Of a stretch of 12,669 bases of DNA, positions 12,651 to 12,669 are shown piece after piece. The position numbers were made by a program, and so were the translations under genes. This stretch comes from DAOQAK01 sp043801235. Its GTDB lineage: Bacteria; Bacteroidota; Bacteroidia; Bacteroidales; CG2-30-32-10. The number at the start of each line of letters is the position of its first letter. The stretch's first letter is position 1. The stretch is taken from positions 1-12,669 of the forward strand of contig JAZDMF010000045.1 in assembly GCA_043801235.1 (NCBI GenBank), written 5' to 3'. Under the pieces are notes generated by a model. It worked only from the letters and a program-made list of their open reading frames with translations, was not told the DNA's origin and searched no databases.

Positions 12651-12669
12651 CTTGAATAAAACGTCATTT

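Overview
The window looks like chromosomal sequence from a member of the Bacteroidota. It is AT-rich. Two proteins carry a C-terminal type IX secretion (T9SS) sorting domain. Several start codons are preceded by the Bacteroidota -7 promoter motif TAnnTTTG, and leaders are A-rich with no clear Shine-Dalgarno. The families present (small class I phosphomannose isomerase, DUF4349 lipoprotein, M43 cytophagalysin-like protease, ECF sigma factor followed by a repeat-bearing anti-sigma-like protein) are all at home in that phylum. I see no rRNA, tRNA, CRISPR array, integrase or insertion sequence.

Layout. 91-927 (-) is an exported thioredoxin-fold protein with a T9SS domain, divergent from lipB (992-1672, +). 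A DUF4349 lipoprotein (1885-2883, +) converges with manA (2887-3867, -) with only 3 bp between their stops. manA is divergent from an M20 amidohydrolase (3909-5060, +), which is followed closely by a small P-loop kinase (5076-5636) and a dCMP deaminase (5783-6274). A small secreted basic protein (6343-6801, -) is divergent from a secreted M43 metalloprotease with PKD and T9SS domains (6934-8508, +).

The right third is the most coherent unit: an ECF sigma factor (8801-9286), a single-pass membrane protein with three 72-residue tandem repeats that resembles an anti-sigma factor (9426-10742), and an exported fusion of a DUF2807 (GIN) domain with an outer-membrane beta-barrel (10965-12404), closed by an intrinsic terminator. 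The sigma gene and the barrel gene have near-identical promoters, TGTAAC-N17-CGTC, inside a longer shared block. This predicts that the sigma factor drives itself and the barrel gene, with the repeat protein as its membrane-bound antagonist: a self-contained envelope-sensing circuit.

Intergenic DNA is rich in small repeats. There are three 27-bp hairpin elements sharing a 13-nt loop (two in opposite orientation between the sigma and anti-sigma genes, one degenerate copy near the right end), heptamer-periodic tracts at four places with different unit sequences, and other inverted repeats. These, together with the ECF circuit, are the parts that the gene list does not explain.
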